DNA from: Desulfococcaceae bacterium HSG9
GTDB lineage: Bacteria > Desulfobacterota > Desulfobacteria > Desulfobacterales > JAUCGF01
Length of the DNA stretch: 48,848 nt
Direction: 5' to 3'
Assembly (NCBI GenBank): GCA_030378005.1
Contig: JAUCGF010000113.1
Coordinates: 1 to 48,848, forward strand
Shown here piece by piece: positions 16,072 through 24,599 of the stretch (position 1 is its first letter; each line of letters opens with the position of its first letter). Below the pieces are notes generated by a model. The model had not been told where the DNA came from. It made no database searches and worked only from the letters and a program-made list of their open reading frames with translations. The position numbers were made by a program, and so were the translations under genes.

Positions 16072-17250
16072 CTACATCTTTTTTCCTTCACATTGATTTG
16101 ACGGTTCAATAGTACCGAGATTCTTTTTCACTTCAAGTTTTCCATCTTTGAATTCACCAATCAGCATGTTCAGGATTACATGGTGATCGGATGCCCGCAT
16201 GGTTTCGGGGCCGTTGCCCACCGTAATGGTCTGATCGCCCATAGCATCGATAATTTTTTCCTTATCCACGCCACCTGACTTTTTAATGGCGGCAGCCAGC
16301 AGTTTAACCAGCCCATAGTGGGAACAAGTAGCCCAAGTGACCACAGTGTCTTTGCCGAACATTTTTTTCTGACGGGCCACAAAATCCTTGGCTTCCGGAT
16401 TATCCAAGCTGGCCAGAAAAGGCAGAGCCGTAAAGATTCCATCAGACTGTTCCGGTGTCAGAGCCTTTAAATAGTTTTCATCTGATGCCAGGGCCACAAT
16501 CTTGATTTTATCCTTCAGGCCGAATTCGGTGAACTGTTTGATAAAAGTGAATCCATCGGCTCCCGGAACGATGAGCATCAGTACATCAGCACCGGATTTG
16601 GCGATTTTTTGGATCGTCGGGGCATAGTCCTTGACCCCGAAAGGGGTATATTCAACAGCAACAACTTTGCCATCTATTTTTTCGGCATTGCGTTTTATGG
16701 CTTCGGTCATTTTGTGCGGCCAAACATAGTCATAGCCGAAAATATAGAAGGATTTTCCATATTGCTCGCCCATATACGGCACCAGCTTGTCCATGTCGTG
16801 ATCAGGAATGGCGCTGTATAAAAAAACATAACGGTTACACACACCGCCTTCATAATCAATGCCATAAAGCAACGGCGTTTTGTATTTGACGGCCACCGGT
16901 GTCATCGCATCACGGGCCGCGCTGCTCACCGGTCCCATTACAGCGACCACCTTATCTTTTAAAATGAGTTTTTTTGCTTTTTCCACAGCCGTTTTGGGAT
17001 CGGTCTTGTTGTCCTCAACCATTAGTTCAAGCATCCGACCGTCTAACACGCCACCGGCCGCGTTGATTTCTGCCACCGCCATTTTGGCGCCCCTGACGCC
17101 AAGATTACCATAGATTTCAAATCCGCCACTTAATGGCAGCACCACGCCGATTTTAACCGGCTCTTTGGCAATGGTCAGATTCGGAAAAGCCATACAGGCG
17201 ATAAAGCCCGCAACCATAAGGGTTAATATCAATGTCACTTTTGGTCTCAT
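16072..17250 (-). CDS. Periplasmic substrate-binding protein of the urea/amide-branched-chain ABC family
   Basis: Captures the substrate for the LivHMGF-type importer. The protein has a signal peptide (MRPKVTLILTLMVAGF...) and a two-lobe binding domain starting KIGVVLPLSGGFEIYG. The stretches YEGGVCNRYVF and YIFGYDYVWPHKMTEAIK resemble AmiC/UrtA short-chain-amide and urea binders more than leucine binders; this is by eye. Two adjacent ATGs exist; the second (17250) has the better spacing from AGGAGG. The 392-residue length is normal. Two palindromic elements separate it from the rest of the transporter genes, so expression may be uncoupled or attenuated there. Confidence 0.88.
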   Translation of the reverse strand: MRPKVTLILTLMVAGFIACMAFPNLTIAKEPVKIGVVLPLSGGFEIYGNLGVRGAKMAVAEINAAGGVLDGRMLELMVEDNKTDPKTAVEKAKKLILKDKVVAVMGPVSSAARDAMTPVAVKYKTPLLYGIDYEGGVCNRYVFLYSAIPDHDMDKLVPYMGEQYGKSFYIFGYDYVWPHKMTEAIKRNAEKIDGKVVAVEYTPFGVKDYAPTIQKIAKSGADVLMLIVPGADGFTFIKQFTEFGLKDKIKIVALASDENYLKALTPEQSDGIFTALPFLASLDNPEAKDFVARQKKMFGKDTVVTWATCSHYGLVKLLAAAIKKSGGVDKEKIIDAMGDQTITVGNGPETMRASDHHVILNMLIGEFKDGKLEVKKNLGTIEPSNQCEGKKM

Positions 17251-17407
17251 CATTTCTCCTCCTTTTTTTATCAGGTTTGCTGTAATTGCCGGGGTCGGCA
17301 CCATTGCCACTCGCGGCAGTTTTAAACTAAACAATTGTCTTTTGTGTACAACAGATCAAATAATTCGGTCAATCATTATTTCCGTTGCATCGTGTGTAAT
17401 TGAAAAT

Positions 17408-18937
17408 TTAAGAAGAGTCTTCTTTCAATGGTTCTTTGGCCTTAAACGGTTTCATAGCCTCAACATGCCCGCCAATGGCTTTATAATCCTTTAGTGTCAT
17501 GGTATATTCAACAGGACATATAGTAGCCGGTGTGGGAGTCCAGTAAAATGATCCTGCTTTCACCTTGTTCACATCCACTATGAATGATATGCCGCCGCCA
17601 GGCATAACGTATGTCGGTGCTCCCCCTATGGTCAGGCAGGCCCGACATTCATGCACAGCTCGGGTTAGTTTGACAGGAAATTTAGTCACACCGGCCCTGG
17701 CGCTTCCACCGCTTCCTCCTGTGTACATGGCCGAGACCAGGGAAGGTTCACAAGAATCTTGGATGGTTTTAAGTGCAAACCTGGCCGTATCAGTGAGGGA
17801 AATTTTTTCAAGGCCGCCCTGGTTGTCCACCTTGAACAAAGCCCCATTCTGGCCTGTTGTTTCAGTTATGAGAATTGTCATGCCTTCCCTGGCAATGGTC
17901 ATATCCACAGTATCTATAATATCTTCAGGGTTTGTTATGGAAGTAGCTCCCCATCCATTGCCATGATCTCCGAAATAACGGCCAGGTGTGCTTTGCTTGA
18001 ATTTCAGTGACACGCCTGCGGGCTTCACACCTGTATAATTGCCTGCAACATGCTCGCTCATAAGCCCTGTGACATGTGAATCCAGAACAATGACCTCATC
18101 GGCTGCCTTACAAAGCAAAGGGGTGAAAATCCCAAGCACGGCGCTGCCGCAGCCCACTCTCATTTTGGCAATTGTCCGGCCATCAATTACAGGGGGCTTT
18201 CCCACCTTAATTTTCAGGCGGCTGCCGTTTTCAATTTTAAGTTTCACCTCTTTTCCATTGGCAATATCGGTGATTGTTCTTGCCACAACAAATCCGTTCT
18301 CTCCGGTGAGCCGGTTGACTCCCCCGATATGGAGCATTTTAGAACCGTATTGTTCGGTTTCAACCATTCCAGCAACTCTTTTGCCAACAAAAATATCAGC
18401 TCCCTCTTTGCCGATGTTCACATCAGTATCCACTTTGACCAACACTGAACTGTAACTTAAGGGCGCCTCAGTGACCACAGTGACCACATCGATATCATTT
18501 CGTTTTTCGCTGACAATATAGGGGGCCGGTTTACAGCAAGGGTAGGTGGCGCCGGCCCCGATAGCCGTGATTACAGGTTCTTTGATTGTTGCGGATGTTT
18601 CGGGTCCCACAATCTCCCTGACATCATCAAAGGTGTGAACAGGCGTTATTCTTACAAGTACGCCTTCCTCATTGATATATCTTTGACATGCCCCCAAAGC
18701 ATTGGCAGGCACTTGGCATTTAATGGGGCAGGCGTCACATTCAACACTTGATTCGAGCGCATCACCCGTGACAACAACAGCTTTTTCCTGACATACTCTG
18801 AAACAGACATTGCAGCAGGTACACTTGGCAGCATCTATCTGTGCTTTTTTTTTGATGATCTTTATTGCTTCAACCGGGCAGTCTCTCATACAAAAACCGC
18901 ATCCGGTGCAAAGTTCCATGTTGATCTGCACTACCAT
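17408..18937 (-). CDS. Ferredoxin-domain protein similar to 6-hydroxynicotinate reductase
   Basis: A 509-residue protein with an N-terminal two-cluster ferredoxin domain (CTGCGFCMRDCP near 10-21 and CTCCNVCFRVC near 39-49), a further Cys motif ECDACPIKC near 67-75, and a large C-terminal domain with Gly-rich loops. The layout recalls proteins annotated as 6-hydroxynicotinate reductase, the iron-sulfur flavoenzyme of nicotinate fermentation. I assign this from memory of the family, so treat it as tentative. AAGGAG sits only one base before the ATG, while the GTG two codons later has ideal spacing and may be the true start. It lies upstream of the ABC transporter on the same strand. Confidence 0.55.
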   Translation of the reverse strand: MVVQINMELCTGCGFCMRDCPVEAIKIIKKKAQIDAAKCTCCNVCFRVCQEKAVVVTGDALESSVECDACPIKCQVPANALGACQRYINEEGVLVRITPVHTFDDVREIVGPETSATIKEPVITAIGAGATYPCCKPAPYIVSEKRNDIDVVTVVTEAPLSYSSVLVKVDTDVNIGKEGADIFVGKRVAGMVETEQYGSKMLHIGGVNRLTGENGFVVARTITDIANGKEVKLKIENGSRLKIKVGKPPVIDGRTIAKMRVGCGSAVLGIFTPLLCKAADEVIVLDSHVTGLMSEHVAGNYTGVKPAGVSLKFKQSTPGRYFGDHGNGWGATSITNPEDIIDTVDMTIAREGMTILITETTGQNGALFKVDNQGGLEKISLTDTARFALKTIQDSCEPSLVSAMYTGGSGGSARAGVTKFPVKLTRAVHECRACLTIGGAPTYVMPGGGISFIVDVNKVKAGSFYWTPTPATICPVEYTMTLKDYKAIGGHVEAMKPFKAKEPLKEDSS

Positions 18938-19057
18938 TCTCCTTGATAATCAGTAATGAAAATTCAGATGATAAATTCTTTTCCGGAAATCGCTTTACAA
19001 GATATTTTCTTTCCTGTTTGGGATGTTGCCATAAACTGAAAGTTTCGCACTGCGCTG

Positions 19058-20032
19058 TTATGGAAAAACCAAAATCGGATCCTTATCGCGTTGTTTTTGT
19101 AAAATAATCATTTCCGTTTTCTTTATAAATTTTTTGCATTCGGAGCATCCTGCAAAATTTTTATGAGATGCCTTGAAAGCATTTAACGCTTGGGGATATT
19201 TTCCTTGGGCATACAGATTGAGACCTGATTGAAAATAGGATCTGGAAAGCCATTCATAAACGGTGGTGCCCTCCTTATTTTGGCTGGCGCAGGTTTCAAA
19301 TTGAACAATCGCCTCCTGAAATTGCCGGTCGTTAAAAAAGCCGATTCCTTTTTCTAAGCATTGACGCGGAATCATTTTTGTTTCACCGGTTTCCGTCGGT
19401 TGCGGGCTTGGTGCCGGACGCGGTGGCAAATCAGGCGGCGGATTCGGATTTGGGAAATAAAGCGGTTTCCCCGGTAAATCAATCACCGGGAAAATCACGA
19501 CTTGGCCAGTTTCAATTTTTTCAGGATTGGTAATTTTATTATAAGCATTGACTCTTTTTACAAGTTCATAGCCTTCAGTTTTACCATAATAATGCTGGCA
19601 CAGTTTAGAAATCAAATCCCCTGGTCGAATGCTATGCTTCATCTTCAAAACATCCATCATTTTGCAGACGTAAGGGTTATCAGGGGCGATCAGGTGAGCC
19701 TCAGACAGTGTCTCGCGCATTTTATCCGATAATTCACGTTTTTGATAATCAATAAATTGTTCATATAGAGCCTGTAGCCGGATCTGTTTTTTTACATCGA
19801 CCAAGCGATCCTGTGCCGTTTGGCGTCGCTCAACATCCGATGTTGCCACAATAGACGCCTGAAAAGCAGTCTGCGCCTTTTGCCATTCTTTCAGTGATTC
19901 ATATTTGAGGCCCTCCGCAAATAACGCTTCAAACCGGTCTGTTTTAACGGGTTCCACTTTAGTTTTAGGCGGACATCCGCAAATCAGAAGGCATAGCAAA
20001 AGAATTTTGGCTACAAAGATTGTTTTTTTCAT
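19058..20032 (-). CDS. Lipoprotein with LysM domain and TPR-like helices
   Basis: Probably an envelope lipoprotein that binds peptidoglycan. The signal peptide (MKKTIFVAKILLLCLLICGC) ends in a lipobox with Cys20 as the lipidated residue, which fixes the start at 20032 with AGGA upstream. Residues 30-125 are helical and TPR-like. A LysM-type domain follows at about 130-185 (HSIRPGDLISKLCQHYYG to GQVVIFP). Next is a Pro-rich linker (PNPNPPPDLPPRPAPSPQP), then a second TPR pair. The start lies 19 bases beyond a duplicated copy of the acyl-CoA synthetase gene end, so these two genes were probably adjacent in one operon before the palindrome arrived. Confidence 0.78.
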   Translation of the reverse strand: MKKTIFVAKILLLCLLICGCPPKTKVEPVKTDRFEALFAEGLKYESLKEWQKAQTAFQASIVATSDVERRQTAQDRLVDVKKQIRLQALYEQFIDYQKRELSDKMRETLSEAHLIAPDNPYVCKMMDVLKMKHSIRPGDLISKLCQHYYGKTEGYELVKRVNAYNKITNPEKIETGQVVIFPVIDLPGKPLYFPNPNPPPDLPPRPAPSPQPTETGETKMIPRQCLEKGIGFFNDRQFQEAIVQFETCASQNKEGTTVYEWLSRSYFQSGLNLYAQGKYPQALNAFKASHKNFAGCSECKKFIKKTEMIILQKQRDKDPILVFP

Positions 20033-20050
20033 CGGATGTTTCCTAGTATA

Positions 20051-20219
20051 TAACATTTACTCGTTATACAACGCTTCGATCTGAGCAGTAGGTCGGGTTA
20101 GCGATAGCGTAATCCGACATCAACAGGCAATATTGTCGGGTTACGCTATCGCTAACCCGACCTACCGCTTCTGCGAAGCCCGCTTAACATTTATTTGTTA
20201 TACAACGCATCGATCTGAG
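20051..20219 (-). repeat. 35-bp direct repeats of a gene end flanking a palindromic element
   Basis: The last 35 bases around the acyl-CoA synthetase stop (20185-20219) recur at 20051-20085 with 32 of 35 identical. Read on the minus strand, the outer copy encodes AQIEALYNE then TAA, mirroring the gene's own SQIDALYNK then TAA. The family C palindrome lies between the copies. Confidence 0.8.
20088..20165. repeat. Palindromic REP-like element, family C (78 bp)
   Basis: Inverted arms of 32 bases, starting GTAGGTCGGGTTAGCGATAG and ending in its inverse, flank a 14-base loop; only one base mismatches. A second copy of the same length lies at 45594-45671. This GTAGGTCGGGTTAGCG type of palindrome is widespread in bacterial genomes, to my knowledge. 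Confidence 0.85.
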
Positions 20220-21984
20220 ATTGATAACGTTTCAGCACGATGCGTCGTTTCAGCTTCATCGTTTGGGTTAATAAACCGTTCTCCGTTGAAAAAGGATCAG
20301 ACATCAGGACAAATTTTTTCGGAATTTCATACCAGTGGAATTTGTCTTTCAGAAAATCAGTGACCGCATCGCTGATTAAGGTCTTGATTTCATCACGCTC
20401 AACCAGTTCGGCAGGTTCTGTCGGCAAGTTGTTTTCCTCGGCATATCCTTTTAAAACTTCAAAATCGGGAACTGCGAGACAAACATTATAAGTGCGTCCC
20501 GCTCCATAAATCATGGCGTTTTCAATCCAGGGCAGCAATTTGATTTCCTCTTCAAGAGACGCCGGAAAGACATATTTGCCATTTTCGAGTTTATACTGTT
20601 CCTTGATACGGCCGGTGATAAAAAGAAAACCATCTTCATCCAAACGCCCCAAATCGCCGGTTCTAAAGCCGCCGTCAGCGGTCATCACTTCGCGTGTGGC
20701 TTCCGGCTTATTGTTGTAACCCTGCATGACGTTGGGACCGTAAACCACAATTTCACCTTCGTCGTTCTCGGTCTCTGCCGAAACCGGCTCGATTACCACT
20801 TTGACATTTTGAATCGGCCGGCCCACGCTGCCCGGTTTATGCGCCGCCGGACAATTCATACTGACCGCCGGGGATGTTTCGGTTAGGCCGTAACAATCAT
20901 ACACAGGAATGCCGATATCGGCAAAAAAATAACCGATTTCAACATTCATGGTGGCGCTGCCTGTGATGGAACCTTGTAAACGGCCGCCGAATTTTTGCCT
21001 GATTTTTTTAAACACAACCGCATCGGCGAGTTTAAATTGAAGATTTGTCAACAAAGAGGACTTGCCCTGAAGAGCTGATGCCCGTTTTTGCTTGCCGGCT
21101 TCAACCCCCATGACAAACAGTGTTTTGGCCAAACCTCCGGATGCATTGATTTTCTGCCACAGACTGTCATAGATTTTGTTAAAAATACGGGGGACGGCAA
21201 TCAGATACGTAGGGCTTAATTTGCCCATATCATCGGCAATGGTGGTAATATCCTGGATAAAACCGATGGAACCGCCCAGATGGATAAAATTATATAACTC
21301 CGCAGTTTGGCCGAAAGAGTGCGCCCAGGGCAAAATCGAAAGGCTTCTGCTGTTTGCATCCAGTTCCGGCACCAAACGGCCGCCGCTGATAGCATTGCTC
21401 GTAAAGTTGCCGTGGGACAATAAAACCCCTTTCGGATTTCCGGTGGTGCCGGATGTGTAGATCAGCACAGCAATATCGCCAGGTGAGGGACGAACAGACG
21501 CGACCGGATGGTTGCTCCCCCATTTCTCTAACGCGGCCATGGTGTTGTCGCCTTGGCCGTCGATTACGGCAATATGCTCCAGGCTAGGAGTCTGGTCTTT
21601 AAATTGCATGACATGATCATAAATAGTGTCGTTGGCTACGAGCAGCACTTTGACATTTCCATCAGTGATGATATATTGCCAGGTTTTGCGCAAATCTTTT
21701 TCGTACATGGGGATAAAACGCGCACCCAGGCCGTAAGTGGCAAATGCGGTAATCGCCCATTCGGTGCGATTATTAGCGATAATGCCAACCACATCGCCTT
21801 TACCCACACCGAGATTCGCCAAACCTCCCCGTAAATTATCAATGCGTTCCCCAGTTTGCCGATACGTCACCCACTCATATTCGCCATCAGCGTTTTGAGT
21901 TCCAAATAACGTATTATCCGCATATTGAGCCGCACTTTCTTCAAACAGCTCAACAAGATTGTCAGGTTTTTCATAATTATACAT
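20191..21984 (-). CDS. Long-chain acyl-CoA synthetase (AMP-binding family)
   Basis: Activates fatty acids to acyl-CoA through an acyl-adenylate. The 597-residue protein has the AMP-binding P-loop YTSGTTGNPKGV (near 176-187), the YGLTETSPAVS motif (near 366-376), GEIVVYGPNVMQGY, and the FRTGDLGRLDEDGFLFITGR hinge region, all complete. It has no signal peptide and is of the eukaryotic-like length class common in Desulfobacterota. GGAGG lies eight bases upstream of the ATG at 21984. Its 3' end is duplicated beyond a palindromic element. Likely role: fatty-acid uptake and oxidation or lipid recycling. Confidence 0.92.
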   Translation of the reverse strand: MYNYEKPDNLVELFEESAAQYADNTLFGTQNADGEYEWVTYRQTGERIDNLRGGLANLGVGKGDVVGIIANNRTEWAITAFATYGLGARFIPMYEKDLRKTWQYIITDGNVKVLLVANDTIYDHVMQFKDQTPSLEHIAVIDGQGDNTMAALEKWGSNHPVASVRPSPGDIAVLIYTSGTTGNPKGVLLSHGNFTSNAISGGRLVPELDANSRSLSILPWAHSFGQTAELYNFIHLGGSIGFIQDITTIADDMGKLSPTYLIAVPRIFNKIYDSLWQKINASGGLAKTLFVMGVEAGKQKRASALQGKSSLLTNLQFKLADAVVFKKIRQKFGGRLQGSITGSATMNVEIGYFFADIGIPVYDCYGLTETSPAVSMNCPAAHKPGSVGRPIQNVKVVIEPVSAETENDEGEIVVYGPNVMQGYNNKPEATREVMTADGGFRTGDLGRLDEDGFLFITGRIKEQYKLENGKYVFPASLEEEIKLLPWIENAMIYGAGRTYNVCLAVPDFEVLKGYAEENNLPTEPAELVERDEIKTLISDAVTDFLKDKFHWYEIPKKFVLMSDPFSTENGLLTQTMKLKRRIVLKRYQSQIDALYNK

Positions 21985-22004
21985 CGTTTAACCTCCTTTT
22001 TTTT

Positions 22005-22772
22005 CTAATTCCCCAAAGTACGTTGCCTAAAAATTTCGTACATCACAATTCCACCGGCGACAGATGCGTTAAGCGAATCCACGGCCCCTTGCTGGGGAAT
22101 CGCCAGAAGAAAATCGCAATTTTTTTTCACTAACGGGCGGATTCCTTTCTCCTCGCTGCCGATGACAACCGCGAGAGGCCCGCTTAAATTTTGTTCAAAA
22201 ACAGATTGTCGTGCCGCTTTATCCAACCCCGCTATCCATAATCCGCTTTGTTTTAATGCTTTTATAGTTGTCACCATATTGGTAACGCGTGCGATCTGAG
22301 CATGTTCGACAGCGCCTGTGGAAGCCTGGCACACTGCCGCTGTAATGGGCGCGGCACGGTCTTTGGTTGTAATAATCCCTGTAACGCCGGCGCATACGGC
22401 TGTTCTGACCAGCGCTCCCATATTACGGGCATCGGTCACATGGTCCAACATCAGTAAAAACGGAGCCTCGCCGGCGATGTCCGTTTTGTCAATCAATCCG
22501 TTCAGGTGCGTAAACGGATACGGGCTGACCTTTGCACCAATGCTTTGATGAAAAGCGTTACCCGCCATTTTATCAAGCAAATTTGAATTCAGCATCTGAA
22601 TCGGAATTTGACGCCTTGCAGCCATTTCAAGCACCGCTTTGATGCGTTTTGAAGGCTTAGTGCGGATGGTATATATCTCTATGAATTGCCTTCGTCCGGC
22701 ACGCAACGCTTCTGAAACAGAATGAATACCAAATAATAGTTCGTTTTTCAAGTTTTGAGTTTCACATTTCAA
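22005..22772 (-). CDS. rlmB: SpoU-family 23S rRNA 2'-O-methyltransferase (RlmB)
   Basis: Methylates the ribose of a guanosine in 23S rRNA (position 2251 in E. coli). The 255-residue protein has an N-terminal substrate domain (FGIHSVSEALRAGRRQ) and the knotted SPOUT domain with motif 1 NMGALVRTA, motif 2 VIGSEEKGIRP and motif 3 IPQQGAVDSLNASVAGG. The apparent start is TTG at 22772, inside the tadA-like gene's end and within a short heptamer-like repeat. A later TTG is also possible, and no ATG precedes the domain. Overlap with the upstream deaminase gene suggests co-transcription. Confidence 0.9.
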   Translation of the reverse strand: MKCETQNLKNELLFGIHSVSEALRAGRRQFIEIYTIRTKPSKRIKAVLEMAARRQIPIQMLNSNLLDKMAGNAFHQSIGAKVSPYPFTHLNGLIDKTDIAGEAPFLLMLDHVTDARNMGALVRTAVCAGVTGIITTKDRAAPITAAVCQASTGAVEHAQIARVTNMVTTIKALKQSGLWIAGLDKAARQSVFEQNLSGPLAVVIGSEEKGIRPLVKKNCDFLLAIPQQGAVDSLNASVAGGIVMYEIFRQRTLGN

Positions 22773-22785
22773 GTTTTAAGTTTAG
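22745..22785. repeat. Short ACTTGAA-like heptamer repeat at the tadA-rlmB junction
   Basis: The junction is built of tandem variants of AACTTGAA / AACTTAAA. It encodes the deaminase tail NLKLEM and the first residues of RlmB. A similar tract lies before plsC at 27648-27668. Confidence 0.5.
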
Positions 22786-23274
22786 CGTGTATTCTGCAAG
22801 AAGACTGCCTCGCCAGTAGCCATTGTGCTGATTTTCAAAAAAAGTCTTGAACAGCGTTAAGCTTTCCTGTCGCAAAACGTTGGCGGTGATCTCAAGCGGG
22901 CGGTTGCGATATAGGGGTGTAAGGGTTTGTAAATCACATTTTAATCCACCGCCCATCACATCTTCATAAGCGTAAACAATTTTCCTGATTCCGGCAAGTA
23001 AAATCGCGCCAAAACACATCAGACAGGGTTCCATTGTGCAAAAGAGTGTAATATCGCTTGCATCAGGTTTGTGTTTGAGCATAGTTAGATGCCGCAAGGC
23101 GACAATTTCAGCATGATCAATTTCATTCACCGTGCTTGCGGATGAGTTTTGCCGAGACCCGATTGTCAGAATACCTTTGGGGTCTGCTATCACGCATCCT
23201 ACCGGAAATTCTCCGTCAGCGAGCGCTTTTTGAGCTTGGGCCAGCGCTTTGCGCATAAAATAAGCGTTATTCAT
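22762..23274 (-). CDS. tadA: tRNA adenosine deaminase-like (TadA family nucleoside deaminase)
   Basis: Zinc deaminase, most likely converting the wobble adenosine of tRNA-Arg to inosine. The zinc and proton-transfer motif is HAEIVAL, and the second zinc motif is PCLMC in TMEPCLMCFGAI; both are intact. The frame is open to 23355, but MNNAYFMRKALAQAQKAL at 23274 is the natural N terminus (170 residues). This start overlaps the preceding gene's stop by eight bases. The C-terminal residues NLKLEM come from a short repeat. A free-nucleoside deaminase cannot be excluded, since the tail region differs from classic TadA. Confidence 0.78.
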   Translation of the reverse strand: MNNAYFMRKALAQAQKALADGEFPVGCVIADPKGILTIGSRQNSSASTVNEIDHAEIVALRHLTMLKHKPDASDITLFCTMEPCLMCFGAILLAGIRKIVYAYEDVMGGGLKCDLQTLTPLYRNRPLEITANVLRQESLTLFKTFFENQHNGYWRGSLLAEYTLNLKLEM

Positions 23275-23857
23275 CAGTTTCCAGTCTGTCTCCACTGCCG
23301 AATTCAGGCATAAGGCAGATCGTGTCATCACATGGACACGCGCCATCAACTTCAAAGGTATATATAATTCGCGCTTCCAAAACCGCGCGTTTTCTGGAAA
23401 TAGGCTTTAAGTCATGGCTTTCGATGATAGATAGAAGCTCTTGTTTTGGCGGTATTGAGCCTAAGCCAACTGTCATCAATTTACCGTCAGAGCCATTTAA
23501 AACGTTGGCGTCCACACCGTTTGTTACAACAACCACGGGAATCTGATAGTCGGTGAGCAGGCGTGAGGCCGCCAAAGCGGGGCGTTGCCGGGTGACTAGC
23601 GAGCCAGGACCGTATTTTATGATCATTCCCACTTTGCCGGTGATAGAAATTAAATAATCAATTTTAATGATAGCGCGTTTTTTGCCTGCTGTGATTGGTA
23701 AATCCTGACGCGGTATAATTTCTTTTCTGGAATATCCTTTTTGATCTGCCAACAGATGGGCGATACGCTGGCGATAGCGTTCATCGTGTGTTTCAAGGAG
23801 GAGTTCACCCGTGATAAAATCGGTTATTTGACCTATAATAAGATGATGGCCTTGCAC
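23267..23857 (-). CDS. HsdR N-terminal-like domain protein (type I restriction enzyme R N-terminal domain family)
   Basis: A 196-residue protein resembling the stand-alone HSDR_N domain proteins. GYSRKEIIPRQ, then IKIDYLISI and MIIKYG, match the PD-(D/E)xK core layout: the first Asp is present (near residue 77), but the E-x-K element reads I-I-K, so the catalytic acid seems lost. No other restriction gene is nearby, so a defence role is unlikely. The start is GTG with GAAGGAA eight bases before it. It overlaps the tadA-like gene and probably belongs to the same operon. Confidence 0.6.
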   Translation of the reverse strand: MQGHHLIIGQITDFITGELLLETHDERYRQRIAHLLADQKGYSRKEIIPRQDLPITAGKKRAIIKIDYLISITGKVGMIIKYGPGSLVTRQRPALAASRLLTDYQIPVVVVTNGVDANVLNGSDGKLMTVGLGSIPPKQELLSIIESHDLKPISRKRAVLEARIIYTFEVDGACPCDDTICLMPEFGSGDRLETDE

Positions 23858-23944
23858 TTAATATTCCTTCTGCGTTTTACTGAATATATATAAGAGCCTG
23901 TTTGAAAAGTCTTAAATCGAATGAAAACAGTCATCGGAAATTTT

Positions 23945-24352
23945 TTAAGGAAAGCGTGTAATCGTCATATTGGGATTTTGCATCCATTGGTCAAACTTTT
24001 GCCTGAGCCAGCGTTTGAAATGAAATCGGGTGAGTGGAAAAAGCAGTAAAAGGCCGGCAATATCGGTCAGCAGGCCGGGTGTGAGCAGGACGATGCCGGC
24101 AACGAAAATAATCACAGCATCAATGAGGTCTTCGGCCGGTGTCGTCCCTTGTTGAAGCTGGGAACGGACTCTCAGCATGGTTTGCATTCCCTGTGCGCGG
24201 GCCAGCCAGGCACCGGTAAAACCGGTCAGAATCACCAGGGCAATCGTATTCAAAGCACCCATGGCGGAGCCTATTTCTATCAGAAGCCATAGTTCCAAAA
24301 CCGGAATCAATGTAAAAGCAAGAAAGAGTTTAAAGAGCATATCTGCAAGCAT
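23945..24352 (-). CDS. fxsA: FxsA family membrane protein
   Basis: A 135-residue inner-membrane protein of the FxsA family, named for suppression of phage F exclusion; its normal job is not known. Features are IPVLELWLLIEIGS near the N terminus, a Gly/Ala-rich region ILTGFTGAWLARAQG, and the second hydrophobic hairpin IIFVAGIVLLTPGLLTDIAG, which is the family hallmark. The C terminus is basic. A second ATG four codons in is an alternative start. A single gene, upstream of and probably separate from the HsdR_N-like gene. Confidence 0.88.
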   Translation of the reverse strand: MLADMLFKLFLAFTLIPVLELWLLIEIGSAMGALNTIALVILTGFTGAWLARAQGMQTMLRVRSQLQQGTTPAEDLIDAVIIFVAGIVLLTPGLLTDIAGLLLLFPLTRFHFKRWLRQKFDQWMQNPNMTITRFP

Positions 24353-24599
24353 CCTTTGTTTATAGTACTCATAATCTTAATTCCAAAACGATTAAGAAAA
24401 AAATGGAGAGGTTATTTAATTGCAACAACATAATTCAAATATGACCATTATCCTGATGTGTGTCAAGCTTCTGCCATCATGCGTGTCCTTTAGCGCTGCC
24501 AAATTAATGATTGCAATTATCGCACATTATGCTTATAAGCCCTTTTTCTTATGATGTCGTATCAGAAAATAACTTTGCACCGTCAAGTAAGGATATAAA

